Assembly (NCBI GenBank): GCA_023433185.1
Contig: JAEZEN010000376.1
Span: 1 to 6,164, forward strand
From: Pseudomonadota bacterium
GTDB taxonomy: Bacteria > Pseudomonadota > Alphaproteobacteria > Rhizobiales > Kaistiaceae
DNA: 6,164 nucleotides
Reading direction: 5' to 3'
Under the pieces are notes generated by a model. That model was not told the origin of the DNA and searched no databases. It saw only the letters and a program-made list of their open reading frames with translations. Position numbers and translations under genes: made by a program. Below, one piece after another: positions 1-6,033 of the stretch. Within the stretch, counting starts at the first letter, position 1; every line of letters starts with the position of its first letter.

Positions 1-22
1 CCGGGACTTTTCGTTTCCGGCC

Positions 23-259
23 TCAGAAGGCCTTGAAGGTCACGATCGTCCGGGTGTCGCGGATGTGGCCGATCCGCTGCACCACCCCGGTCACGAAGCG
101 GCCGGGGTCCTCCTCCGGCGGCACGTAGAACTTGACGAGCAGGTCGAAGTCGCCCGCCGTCGAGTAGATCTCGGAGGCGATCTCCGCCTCGGCGATGGCG
201 TCGGCCACCTCGTAGGCCTTGCCGATATCGCACTTGATCTGGACGAAAAGCACCGCCAT
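23..259 (-). CDS. Stand-alone Lrp/AsnC ligand-binding (RAM) domain protein
   Basis: The 78-residue product matches the C-terminal effector-binding half of Lrp/AsnC regulators and has no helix-turn-helix half. Visible family features are the opening beta strand MAVLFVQIKC, the helix GKAYEVADAIAEAE (about residues 13-26), the central IYSTAGDFDLLVKFYV strand pair (31-46) with its G-D-F-D turn, and the closing strand TRTIVTFKAF. Such stand-alone RAM proteins form oligomers that bind amino acids or other small ligands; they do not bind DNA themselves. The ATG at 259 is preceded by a good ribosome-binding site, GAGGTGG, four bases upstream. The gene lies 100 nt downstream of the monooxygenase/reductase gene on the same strand, separated by a GC hairpin, so it may be a separate unit. 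Family assignment is firm. The ligand and any role in the aromatic pathway are unknown. Confidence 0.9.
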   Translation of the reverse strand: MAVLFVQIKCDIGKAYEVADAIAEAEIASEIYSTAGDFDLLVKFYVPPEEDPGRFVTGVVQRIGHIRDTRTIVTFKAF

Positions 260-286
260 CGAACCACCTCGTTCTGTCTCGCCCCA

Positions 287-314
287 AGGATAGCAGATGG
301 GGCGGCGATGCGAA
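287..314 (-). promoter_or_regulatory. Possible weak promoter for the RAM-domain gene
   Basis: On the minus strand TTCGCA (314-309, four of six matches to the -35 consensus) is followed after 16 nt by TATCCT (292-287, four of six to the -10 consensus). A TG one base upstream gives an extended -10 form, TGCTATCCT. The RAM gene ATG is about 28 nt further on. The placement is sensible for a gene that follows a hairpin, but in GC-rich alphaproteobacteria matches of this quality also arise by chance. Confidence 0.3.
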
Positions 315-325
315 CGCGCGCCGTT

Positions 326-344
326 GCCCCGGGTCGCCCGGGGC
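326..344 (-). terminator. GC-only hairpin after the monooxygenase/reductase gene
   Basis: GCCCCGGG and CCCGGGGC form a perfect 8-bp all-GC stem around a 3-nt loop, starting 15 nt after the stop codon of the fusion gene. No run of U follows on the minus strand (the next bases are AACGGCGCG), so it is not a classical intrinsic terminator. It may pause polymerase, protect an mRNA 3' end, or attenuate read-through into the RAM gene. The structure is seen directly; the function is inferred. Confidence 0.4.
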
Positions 345-359
345 GTCTGGGGCTCTGCC

Positions 360-2750
360 TCAGGGGCCGAGGTCGAAGGCGCCGCCCGGGGCGTCGCCGC
401 GGGCCGTGGTCAGGTCGGCGCGGGTCCGGGGCCGCGCCTTCAGGCGGAGTTCGGTCAGCTCCTCCCGATCCCTGGGCGCGGTGCGGCGGATCTGGTCGCG
501 GCCGAGCCGGTACTGCGGCGGCCACGGCTGGTCCGGCACCCCGTACCAGGCCGCAGCGCGGAGCGTGAAGTTCGGGTCGGTGAGATGCGGGCGGGCGAGC
601 GCCACGAGGTCGGCGCGGCCGGCCGCGAGGATGGTGTTGACCTGGTCGGCGGTAGTGATGTTGCCGACGCACATCGTGGCGACCCGCGCCTCGTTGCGGA
701 TCTGGTCGGAGAACGGCGTCTGGAACATCCGGCCGAACACCGGGCGCGACGCCGGATCGGTCTGCCCGGTCGAGACGTCGACGAGGTCGACGCCGGCTTC
801 GGCGAAGGCTGCGGCGATCGCCACCGCGTCGTCGCCGGTGAGGCCGCCCTCGGCCCAGTCGGTCGCCGATATCCGCACCGACATCGGCTTCGCGGCGGGC
901 CACGCCTCGCGCATCCGGGCGAACACCTCGAGCGGAAAGCGCAGCCGGTTCTCGATGCTGCCGCCGTAGTCGTCCTCGCGCCGGTTGGTGAGCGGCGAGA
1001 GGAACGAGGCGAGCAGGTAGCCGTGGGCGCAGTGCAGCTCGATCATGTCGAAGCCGGCACGCTCCGCCCGCTCCGTGGTGGCGACGAACCGGGCGACGAT
1101 TTCGTCCATGTCGGCCCGCGTCAGGGGACGGGGCACCTGGCTTTCGGGGTAGTAGGGGATGGGCGAGGCCGAGACGATCGGCCAGTTGCCCTCGGGCAGC
1201 GGCCGCGAATCGCCTTCCCACAGCACCCGCGTCGAAGCCTTCCGCCCGGCATGGCCGATCTGCAGGCAGACCTTCGCCGCCGAGTTCTTGTGGATGAAGT
1301 CGACGATGCGCGTCCAGGCGGCTTCCTGGGCATCGTTCCAGAGGCCCGTGCAGCCGGGGCTGATCCGCCCCTCGGGCGAGACGTCGGTCATTTCGGTGAA
1401 GAGGAGGCCGGCGCCGCCGATGGCCCGCGCCCCGTAGTGGACGAGGTGCCAGTCGCCGGGCACGCCCTCCTCGGCCGAGTACATGCACATCGGCGAGACC
1501 ACGACGCGGTTGCGGAGCACCATGTCGCGGAGCCGGAAGGGCTGGAACATCGGCGGCACGGGCTTCTCGGCATCGACGTCGAACCCGGCCGACCGGACGC
1601 CCTCGGCGAAGCGCCGGTCGACGGTATCGACGAAGTCGGGCGCGCGGAGGCGGAGGTTGTCGTAGGTGATCGCCCGCGACCGGGTCATCACGCCGAAGGC
1701 GAACTGTGCCGGGTCGAAGTCCAAGAATCGGCGGATGTGCTCGAAGAAGACGAGGCTGACGTCGGCCGAGTGCTGGGTGCGCTCGACCTCGTCGCGGCGC
1801 CCGGTCTCGAAGTGCTCCAGCGCATCCTCGACGCCGCCCTGGCTGACGAACGCCTCGTAGAGGGCGATCGCGTCCTCCATCGCGAGCTTGGTGCCGGCGC
1901 CGATCGAGAAATGCGCCGTCGACTTGGCGTCGCCGAGGAGGACGACGTTGTCCTTCACCCAGCGCCGGTTCCGCACCATCGGGAAGTTGCGCCACAGCGA
2001 GCGGTTGGTGAGCACCGGATGGCCGCCGAGATGGCGGGCGAAGATGCGCTCCATCAGCTTCGCCGATTCGGCCTCGCTCATCGTGCCGAGGCCGGCGCGC
2101 TCGAACGTCGCGGCGTCGGTCTCGAAAACCCAGGTCGAGCGGTGATTGCGGAACTGGTACTGGTAGGCGTGGGCGATGAACACGCCCCACTCGGTCTCCT
2201 CGAAGGCGAAGGTGAAGGCGTCGAGCGGCGTCGCCGCGCCCATCCAGGCGAACCGGTTCGGCCGGAGGTCGATCTCGGTGCCGAAGTGGTCGCGGTGCTG
2301 ATCGCGGAACCGCGAGTTGATGCCGTCGGCCAGCACCACGAGGTCGTGGTCGCGGATTAGCGGCCCGATGTCGTCGACCTCGCGGCCGAGGACGAACCTG
2401 ACGCCGAGGTCCTCGGCGCGCTCGTGGAGGATGAGGAGGAGCGTGCGCCGGGCGCAGCCGCAGAAGCCGTTGCCGCCGATCCGGAACTCGGCATCCTTGA
2501 AGTGGATGGCGATGTCGTCCCAGTAGACGAACTCGTTGGTGATCGCCGCGTAGCTCTCGGGATCGTAGCGCTCGAAATTGTCGAGCGTCTGGTCGGAGAA
2601 GACGACGCCGAAGCCGAAGGTGTCGCCGATCCGGTTGCGTTCGTAGACGGTGATCTCGACGAAGGGCGCCGCCTTTTTCATCAGGATGGCGAAATAGAGC
2701 CCGGCAGGCCCGGCCCCGACGATCGCCACGCTCCTGAGCGTTCCCGCCAT
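360..2750 (-). CDS. Fused FAD aromatic-acyl-CoA monooxygenase / Old Yellow Enzyme reductase (2-aminobenzoyl-CoA or salicylyl-CoA type)
   Basis: The 796-residue cytoplasmic flavoprotein has two domains. Residues 1-390 are a class A flavin monooxygenase: the dinucleotide fold [10 protein letters not shown] (GxGxxG at 12-17) ending in the acidic strand end E37, and the FAD ribityl motif [18 protein letters not shown] (about 269-286, G273-D274). Residues 400-740 are an OYE/NADH:flavin reductase of the YqjM subclass: SPMCMYS (C422 and Y424 match the YqjM Cys and Tyr), QIGHAGRK (497-504), the ligand-binding H573-x-x-H576 pair, [10 protein letters not shown] (593-602) and a phosphate-binding stretch near 695-720. 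The same layout and size occur in 2-aminobenzoyl-CoA monooxygenase/reductase, which hydroxylates C5 and then reduces the ring with NADH. Databases often name the family salicylyl-CoA 5-hydroxylase/oxidoreductase. The ATG is preceded by GGCGGGAG, and a promoter lies in the 71-nt gap upstream. A basic, proline-rich tail (about 740-796) follows the barrel. Family is firm; substrate is inferred from context. Confidence 0.93.
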   Translation of the reverse strand: MAGTLRSVAIVGAGPAGLYFAILMKKAAPFVEITVYERNRIGDTFGFGVVFSDQTLDNFERYDPESYAAITNEFVYWDDIAIHFKDAEFRIGGNGFCGCARRTLLLILHERAEDLGVRFVLGREVDDIGPLIRDHDLVVLADGINSRFRDQHRDHFGTEIDLRPNRFAWMGAATPLDAFTFAFEETEWGVFIAHAYQYQFRNHRSTWVFETDAATFERAGLGTMSEAESAKLMERIFARHLGGHPVLTNRSLWRNFPMVRNRRWVKDNVVLLGDAKSTAHFSIGAGTKLAMEDAIALYEAFVSQGGVEDALEHFETGRRDEVERTQHSADVSLVFFEHIRRFLDFDPAQFAFGVMTRSRAITYDNLRLRAPDFVDTVDRRFAEGVRSAGFDVDAEKPVPPMFQPFRLRDMVLRNRVVVSPMCMYSAEEGVPGDWHLVHYGARAIGGAGLLFTEMTDVSPEGRISPGCTGLWNDAQEAAWTRIVDFIHKNSAAKVCLQIGHAGRKASTRVLWEGDSRPLPEGNWPIVSASPIPYYPESQVPRPLTRADMDEIVARFVATTERAERAGFDMIELHCAHGYLLASFLSPLTNRREDDYGGSIENRLRFPLEVFARMREAWPAAKPMSVRISATDWAEGGLTGDDAVAIAAAFAEAGVDLVDVSTGQTDPASRPVFGRMFQTPFSDQIRNEARVATMCVGNITTADQVNTILAAGRADLVALARPHLTDPNFTLRAAAWYGVPDQPWPPQYRLGRDQIRRTAPRDREELTELRLKARPRTRADLTTARGDAPGGAFDLGP

Positions 2751-2766
2751 GTCTCCCGCCGAACTG

Positions 2767-2780
2767 CTTTAAGCCTAAAG
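2767..2780 (-). promoter_or_regulatory. Pseudo-palindromic operator candidate
   Basis: The 14-mer CTTTAGGCTTAAAG (minus strand) is an inverted repeat with six of seven base pairs symmetric. It is an AT-rich island in a GC-rich window. It begins one base downstream of the predicted -10 box, so it would cover the transcription start, where a repressor would block initiation. Size and position suit a MarR- or TetR-type repressor, a common control for aromatic acyl-CoA operons, but no regulator gene is in the window. I found no second copy here. Confidence 0.45.
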
Positions 2781-2781
2781 T

Positions 2782-2810
2782 ATCCTACGCCGCCCGCCGT
2801 TGGTTGTCAC
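2782..2810 (-). promoter_or_regulatory. Sigma-70-like promoter for the monooxygenase/reductase gene
   Basis: On the minus strand GTGACA (2810-2805, five of six matches to TTGACA) is followed by exactly 17 nt and then TAGGAT (2787-2782, four of six to TATAAT). The start point would fall near 2775, inside the operator-like palindrome and about 25 nt before the ATG at 2750. The elements fit within the short gap after the RidA-family stop codon, which supports independent or boosted expression of the fusion enzyme. Confidence 0.5.
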
Positions 2811-2821
2811 GCGGCCCTGGT

Positions 2822-3241
2822 TCACGAGGGCACGATCGCCGTCGTCTCGATCTCGACCAGGGCCGCGGGCTCGACCAGCCGCACCACCTCGACCACCGCC
2901 ATCGGCGGGTAGATCCGGCCCATCAGGTCCCGCCAGACGGCGCCGATGTCGGGCAGTGCGGCGATGTAGGCGTCGACGCCCCGCACGTACCATGTCATCC
3001 GCACGATGTGCTCGGCGCCGGCGCCGCCCTCGGCGAGCACGGCAAGCGTGTTCTCGAGCGCCTGGCGGACCTGCGCCGCCATGCCTTCGGGAAAGACGCC
3101 TGCCGTATCCCAGCCGACGAGGCCGCCGGTGAACACCATGCGACCGCTGGCGCTGACCCCGTTGACATAGCCGCGCGGCGCGGGCCAGCCCGAGGGCTGC
3201 AGAACCTGGTGGATGAGGCCGTTCTGTCGCGCGCCGCTCAT
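2822..3241 (-). CDS. RidA (YjgF/YER057c/UK114) family protein lacking the active-site Arg
   Basis: The 139-residue product has the full chorismate-mutase-like fold seen in RidA trimers: GRMVFTGGLVGWD (33-45), the helix AAQVRQALENTLAVLAEGGA (55-74), VRMTWYVRG (80-88), and the C-terminal strand LVEIETTAIV (128-137, with E130 matching the conserved family Glu). Canonical RidA enzymes hydrolyse reactive enamines and imines and hold the carboxylate with an Arg in the stretch after the YP motif. Here the equivalent stretch reads YPPMAVVEVV (111-120), with Met114 where that Arg is expected. This resembles the subfamilies reported to lack 2-aminoacrylate deaminase activity. The start overlaps the thioesterase stop by ATGA, so the two are probably translationally coupled. 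In this setting an enamine or imine hydrolase for a CoA-bound amino-cyclohexene is attractive but unproven. Confidence 0.9.
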   Translation of the reverse strand: MSGARQNGLIHQVLQPSGWPAPRGYVNGVSASGRMVFTGGLVGWDTAGVFPEGMAAQVRQALENTLAVLAEGGAGAEHIVRMTWYVRGVDAYIAALPDIGAVWRDLMGRIYPPMAVVEVVRLVEPAALVEIETTAIVPS

Positions 3242-3666
3242 GGCATCCCTCGCTCGTGGTAGGCGGTCGCCGCGGCGCGGAGGTCGTCAGGCAGCGGGAT
3301 CACGCCGCCGCGGACGAGGTCGGTCGCGACGATGACCAGCGAGGCGGTCAGGATCTCGGCCCCGTCCCGCGTCGCGACGATGCGCAGCGGCAGCGACGTC
3401 GTGCCGATCCGCTCGACATGGACGGCATAGGCGATGCGGTCGCCCATCCGCGCCGGCTGGCGGAAATCGGCCGAGGCGTGGGCGTAGCCGACGCCGACCC
3501 GCCGCCGGGCGATGAGATCGGCATAGGCGATGCCGAGGCAGTCGGTGAACCAGTCCTCGGTGACGCCGTTGAGGATGTCGAAGTGAACGGCGAAGTAGAC
3601 GATCCCAGCCGGGTCGCAGTGCGAGAAGCGGATCTTCACGGTGGTGGTCCAGAGCGGGTGGGTCAT
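3238..3666 (-). CDS. 4-hydroxybenzoyl-CoA thioesterase-family acyl-CoA thioesterase (hotdog fold)
   Basis: The product is 142 residues from the ATG at 3666. It carries the family signature near the N-terminus, IRFSHCDPAGIVYF (12-25), whose D18 matches the catalytic Asp of Pseudomonas 4-hydroxybenzoyl-CoA thioesterase. Hotdog-fold landmarks follow: the long helix with EDWF near 37-40, SADFRQPARMGD (about 65-76) and a strand with GTTSLPLRIV. It would hydrolyse an aryl- or acyl-CoA to the free acid in the cytoplasm, for example gentisyl-CoA to gentisate, or act as a salvage enzyme that frees CoA from a stalled intermediate. A GTG at 3678 in the same frame adds four residues (MGTA). I prefer the ATG because the family normally begins just before this strand, though neither start has a strong ribosome-binding site. 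The start lies 24 nt from the edge of a palindromic repeat pair. The stop overlaps the RidA-family start. Confidence 0.9.
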   Translation of the reverse strand: MTHPLWTTTVKIRFSHCDPAGIVYFAVHFDILNGVTEDWFTDCLGIAYADLIARRRVGVGYAHASADFRQPARMGDRIAYAVHVERIGTTSLPLRIVATRDGAEILTASLVIVATDLVRGGVIPLPDDLRAAATAYHERGMP

Positions 3667-3690
3667 GGCCGTGCCCACGAGGTCGCGATG

Positions 3691-3834
3691 AAGCGACCCC
3701 CTCCCATCCTCCTCCTTTCAGGGGGAGGGGACAGGGCCGAATCGCTCAAGGCACGGCGTCGTTGTCGGTGTCGCTCAGCCGGTTCACTCCGCTTCCCCTC
3801 CCCCTGCAAGGGGGAGGCCGGGAGGGGGTCGTTT
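3691..3834. repeat. Inverted pair of about 41-bp C-rich palindromic repeats
   Basis: This element fills most of the gap between the thioesterase and acyl-CoA dehydrogenase genes. The left unit (3691-3731) and the reverse complement of the right unit (3794-3834) agree at 36 of 41 positions. The outermost CGACCCCCTCCC (3694-3705) pairs perfectly with GGGAGGGGGTCG (3820-3831). Each unit is itself hairpin-like, with C-rich and G-rich halves, for example CCTCCCCCTTGCAGGGGGAGG in the right unit read on the minus strand, which is 21 nt including its loop at 3797-3817. About 62 bp of unrelated sequence lies between the units. The arrangement resembles REP/BIME-type pairs, and similar C-rich palindromes are common between genes in Hyphomicrobiales. 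I see no gene or convincing promoter in this gap. Confidence 0.8.
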
Positions 3835-3862
3835 GCCCCAGGACGACACGTGGAAGGCGCCA

Positions 3863-5017
3863 TCACCATCCCGCCTCCGAAAGCACCGCCCGGGCGATGA
3901 TCAGCTTCTGGATCTCGGTCGCGCCCTCGTAGATGCGGAGCGCGCGGATGTCGCGGTAGAGTTCCTCGACCTTGATCCCGGCGGTGACGCCGCGCGCGCC
4001 GTGGAGCTGGACCGCGCGGTCGATCACCGCTTGCGCCCACTCCGTCGCCGCGAGCTTGGCCATCGCCGCCTCGCGCGTGATCCGCGGCGCGCCCGCGTCC
4101 CTGGTCCAGGCGGCACGGTAGACGAGGAGCGCGGCGGCGTCGATCTCGGTCGCCATGTCGGCGAGCGCGCCCTGCGTCATCTGGAGGTCGGCGAGCGTGC
4201 CGCCCAGCGTCTTCCGGCTCGTGACGTGGCGGATCGTCTCGTCGAGCGCCCGCCGGGCAAAGCCGAGGGCGGCGGCGCCCACGGTCGCGCGGAAGACGTC
4301 GAGCGTCGCCATCGCGACCTTGAAGCCCTCGCCCGGCCCGCCGATGCGGTTTGTCGCCGGCACCCGGCAGCCGTCGAAGACGAGGCGGGCGAGCGGGTGC
4401 GGGGCGATGGTGTCGATGCGCTCCGCCACCGTCAGGCCCGGCGTGCCGGCATCGACGACGAAGGCGGACAGGCCGCGGGCACCGGGGGCCTCGCCGGTGC
4501 GGGCGAAGACGACGGTCCAGTCGGCGATGCCGCCGTTCGAGATGTAGCTCTTCTCGCCGTCGAGGCGGAAGCCGTCGCTGTCGGCGGTTGCGGTCGTCGC
4601 CAGGGCCGCCACATCGGAGCCCGCTTCCGGCTCGGTGAGGGCGAAGGCGGGGATCGCCTTGCCGGCGGCGACGGCCGGCAGGCGCGCGGCCTTCTGGTCG
4701 GGCGTGCCGAAGAGCGATACCGGGCCGCTGCCGAGGCCCTGAAGGGCAAAGGCGAAGTCCGCGAGGCCGTCGTGCCAGGCCAGCGTCTCGCGGGCGAGAC
4801 AGAGGGTGCGCACGTCGAAGCGCCCGTTGTCGGCCACTGCCGGGGCAAGGAGGCCCGCATCGCCCATGGCCGCGACCAGCCGGCGGCACGAGCCGTCGAC
4901 GTCGTGATGGTCGACGAGGCCGCCGACCTGCGCACCGGCAAAGGCGGCGACCGTCTCGCGCCACACGGCATGGCCGGGCGCAAAGAACGGCCAGCGGAGG
5001 AAGGAGAGGTCAGGCAT
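3863..5017 (-). CDS. Acyl-CoA dehydrogenase
   Basis: The 384-residue product has the usual length and all three parts of the family: an N-terminal helical domain, a middle beta domain with the flavin/substrate loop [11 protein letters not shown] (125-135) and KSYISNGG (156-163), and a C-terminal helical domain with R243 in [19 protein letters not shown] (337-343) and [16 protein letters not shown] (361-376). Glu364 of YEG sits where medium-chain acyl-CoA dehydrogenases carry the catalytic base. The usual GGxG flavin-contact motif reads GARG. It would oxidise an acyl-CoA to the 2,3-enoyl-CoA, passing electrons to electron-transfer flavoprotein. Here the likely substrate is an alicyclic or ring-opened intermediate made after the monooxygenase/reductase. 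The ATG at 5017 has only a weak G-rich ribosome site (GGGGGCGCGCA). Both flanking gaps, each about 200 nt, hold palindrome pairs, so this gene is less tightly linked than its neighbours. Family is firm; substrate is inferred. Confidence 0.93.
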   Translation of the reverse strand: MPDLSFLRWPFFAPGHAVWRETVAAFAGAQVGGLVDHHDVDGSCRRLVAAMGDAGLLAPAVADNGRFDVRTLCLARETLAWHDGLADFAFALQGLGSGPVSLFGTPDQKAARLPAVAAGKAIPAFALTEPEAGSDVAALATTATADSDGFRLDGEKSYISNGGIADWTVVFARTGEAPGARGLSAFVVDAGTPGLTVAERIDTIAPHPLARLVFDGCRVPATNRIGGPGEGFKVAMATLDVFRATVGAAALGFARRALDETIRHVTSRKTLGGTLADLQMTQGALADMATEIDAAALLVYRAAWTRDAGAPRITREAAMAKLAATEWAQAVIDRAVQLHGARGVTAGIKVEELYRDIRALRIYEGATEIQKLIIARAVLSEAGW

Positions 5018-5057
5018 TGCGCGCCCCCGGATACACGCTTCGCGGCGAGGTCCGGAG

Positions 5058-5190
5058 CCCCCTCACCCTGTCCCTCTCCCCCAGGGGAGAGGGGACCAAC
5101 CTGCCATGGCCCACCTGGCGTCCATGCGATGGCGCGAGGTCACCCCAACGTTCCCTCGCCCCGGAGGGGAGAGGGACAGGGTGAGAGGGG
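5058..5190. repeat. Second inverted palindrome pair, different sequence family
   Basis: This element occupies the gap between the enoyl-CoA hydratase-family and acyl-CoA dehydrogenase genes. CTCACCCTGTCCCTCTCCCC (5062-5081) has its exact reverse complement at 5166-5185, a 20-bp perfect inverted repeat. Each arm also folds on itself: 5072-5081 pairs with 5084-5093 as a perfect 10-bp stem, and 5153-5162 pairs with 5166-5175 with one mismatch. About 55 bp, including the palindrome GCCATGGC, separates the units (5096-5150). The unit differs in sequence from the pair at 3691-3834 but has the same architecture. On the transcript it could form a long hairpin that affects read-through or mRNA stability. 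I see no gene in this gap. Confidence 0.82.
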
Positions 5191-5217
5191 ATAGGCATCT
5201 CCGCGATCTCCCGGCCA

Positions 5218-6033
5218 TCAATTGCCCTCGAAGACCGGGCGGCGCTTCGCCGCGAAGGCGTCGTAGGCGCGGCGGAAGTCCTCGGTGGTCATGCACAGCG
5301 CCTGCGCCACCGCCTCGGCCTCGATCGCTTCGTTGACCCCCATCGCCCATTCCATCTCGAGCATGCGCTTGGTGAGGCCGTTGGCGAAGCCCGGCCCGGC
5401 GGCGAGCGATGCCGCCAGCGCCGCCGCCTCGGCGTCGAGCGCCTCGGGATCGACGAGGCGGTTGAGGAAGCCCCAGCGCTCGGCCTCCTCGCCGCCGAGG
5501 TTCCGCCCGGTGAGGAGCAGCTCCGCGGCGCGGCCCTGGCCGACGATGCGTGGCAGGATCGCGCAGGCCCCCATGTCGCAGCCGGCGAGGCCGACGCGGT
5601 TGAAGAGGAATGCGATCCTCGCCCGTGCCGTGCCGAGACGGAGGTCGGAGGCCATCGCGAGGATGGCGCCGGCCCCGGCGCAGACGCCGTCGATCGCGGC
5701 GACGATCGGCTGCGGGCAGGCCCGCATCGCCTTGACGAGGTTGCCGGTCATGGTGGTGAAGGCGAGCAGCCCCCTGGTGTCCTTCTCGAGGAGCGGGCCG
5801 ATGATCTCGAAGACATCGCCGCCCGAGGAGAAGTTGCCACCGGCCCCGGTGACGACGAAGGCCTTCACCGCGTCGTCGGTTGCTGCCTGCTGGAACATGC
5901 CGACCAGCTCGGCATAGGACTCGAAGGTCAGCGGATTCTTCCGCTCCGGGCGGTTCAGCGTGACGGTGGCGACGCCGTCCGCGACCTCGAAGCCGAAGTG
6001 CCCGGCGCTGAACGTGGCGAGGCCGGCGGTCAT
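5218..6033 (-). CDS. Enoyl-CoA hydratase/isomerase (crotonase) superfamily protein
   Basis: The 271-residue product has typical crotonase features: the opening strands [20 protein letters not shown] (20-39), the first oxyanion-hole motif NFSSGGDV (67-74), the second oxyanion loop [12 protein letters not shown] (114-125), the ASDLRLGT strand, and [20 protein letters not shown] (169-188). E171 in AELLLTG aligns with one of the two catalytic Glu residues of rat enoyl-CoA hydratase (Glu164). The position of the other (Glu144, normally PE before VGLG) reads NRVGLAG, with R146. D153 in the following CDMGA could serve instead. The enzyme acts on a CoA thioester through an enolate. Plausible jobs are hydration of an enoyl-CoA, double-bond isomerisation, or hydrolytic ring opening like BadI. 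The ATG overlaps the upstream stop codon by ATGA, implying translational coupling. Superfamily is firm; reaction is open. Confidence 0.92.
   Translation of the reverse strand: MTAGLATFSAGHFGFEVADGVATVTLNRPERKNPLTFESYAELVGMFQQAATDDAVKAFVVTGAGGNFSSGGDVFEIIGPLLEKDTRGLLAFTTMTGNLVKAMRACPQPIVAAIDGVCAGAGAILAMASDLRLGTARARIAFLFNRVGLAGCDMGACAILPRIVGQGRAAELLLTGRNLGGEEAERWGFLNRLVDPEALDAEAAALAASLAAGPGFANGLTKRMLEMEWAMGVNEAIEAEAVAQALCMTTEDFRRAYDAFAAKRRPVFEGN

Noticed and set aside
1..20. Short inverted repeat CCGG...CCGG after the RAM gene as a terminator
   Set aside because: The stem is about four to six pairs with a long loop and no clear U tract at the window edge, which is too weak to call.
91..2190. 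Minus-strand open frame of 699 codons in another frame of the fusion gene
   Set aside because: The translation is dominated by Arg and Pro, as in frame-shifted GC-rich DNA, and it spans the intergenic hairpin and two real genes.
297..2360. Long plus-strand open frame of 687 codons opposite the fusion gene
   Set aside because: It lies antisense to a gene with unmistakable domain motifs, and its translation is Arg/Glu/Val/Gly-rich without any recognisable fold. Long antisense frames are expected in GC-rich coding DNA.
3667..3678. GTG at 3678 as the thioesterase start
   Set aside because: It is possible, but it adds only four residues before the expected family N-terminus and has no better ribosome site than the ATG at 3666, so it is kept as an alternative only.
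3691..3834. CRISPR array or insertion sequence in the repeat-rich gap
   Set aside because: There are only two units, they are inverted and not direct, spacing is single, and no transposase frame or target duplication is visible. They are palindromic intergenic repeats.
3833..5194. Plus-strand open frame of 453 codons opposite the acyl-CoA dehydrogenase
   Set aside because: It is an antisense shadow of a gene with intact catalytic motifs, and it runs into the palindromic repeats on the right.
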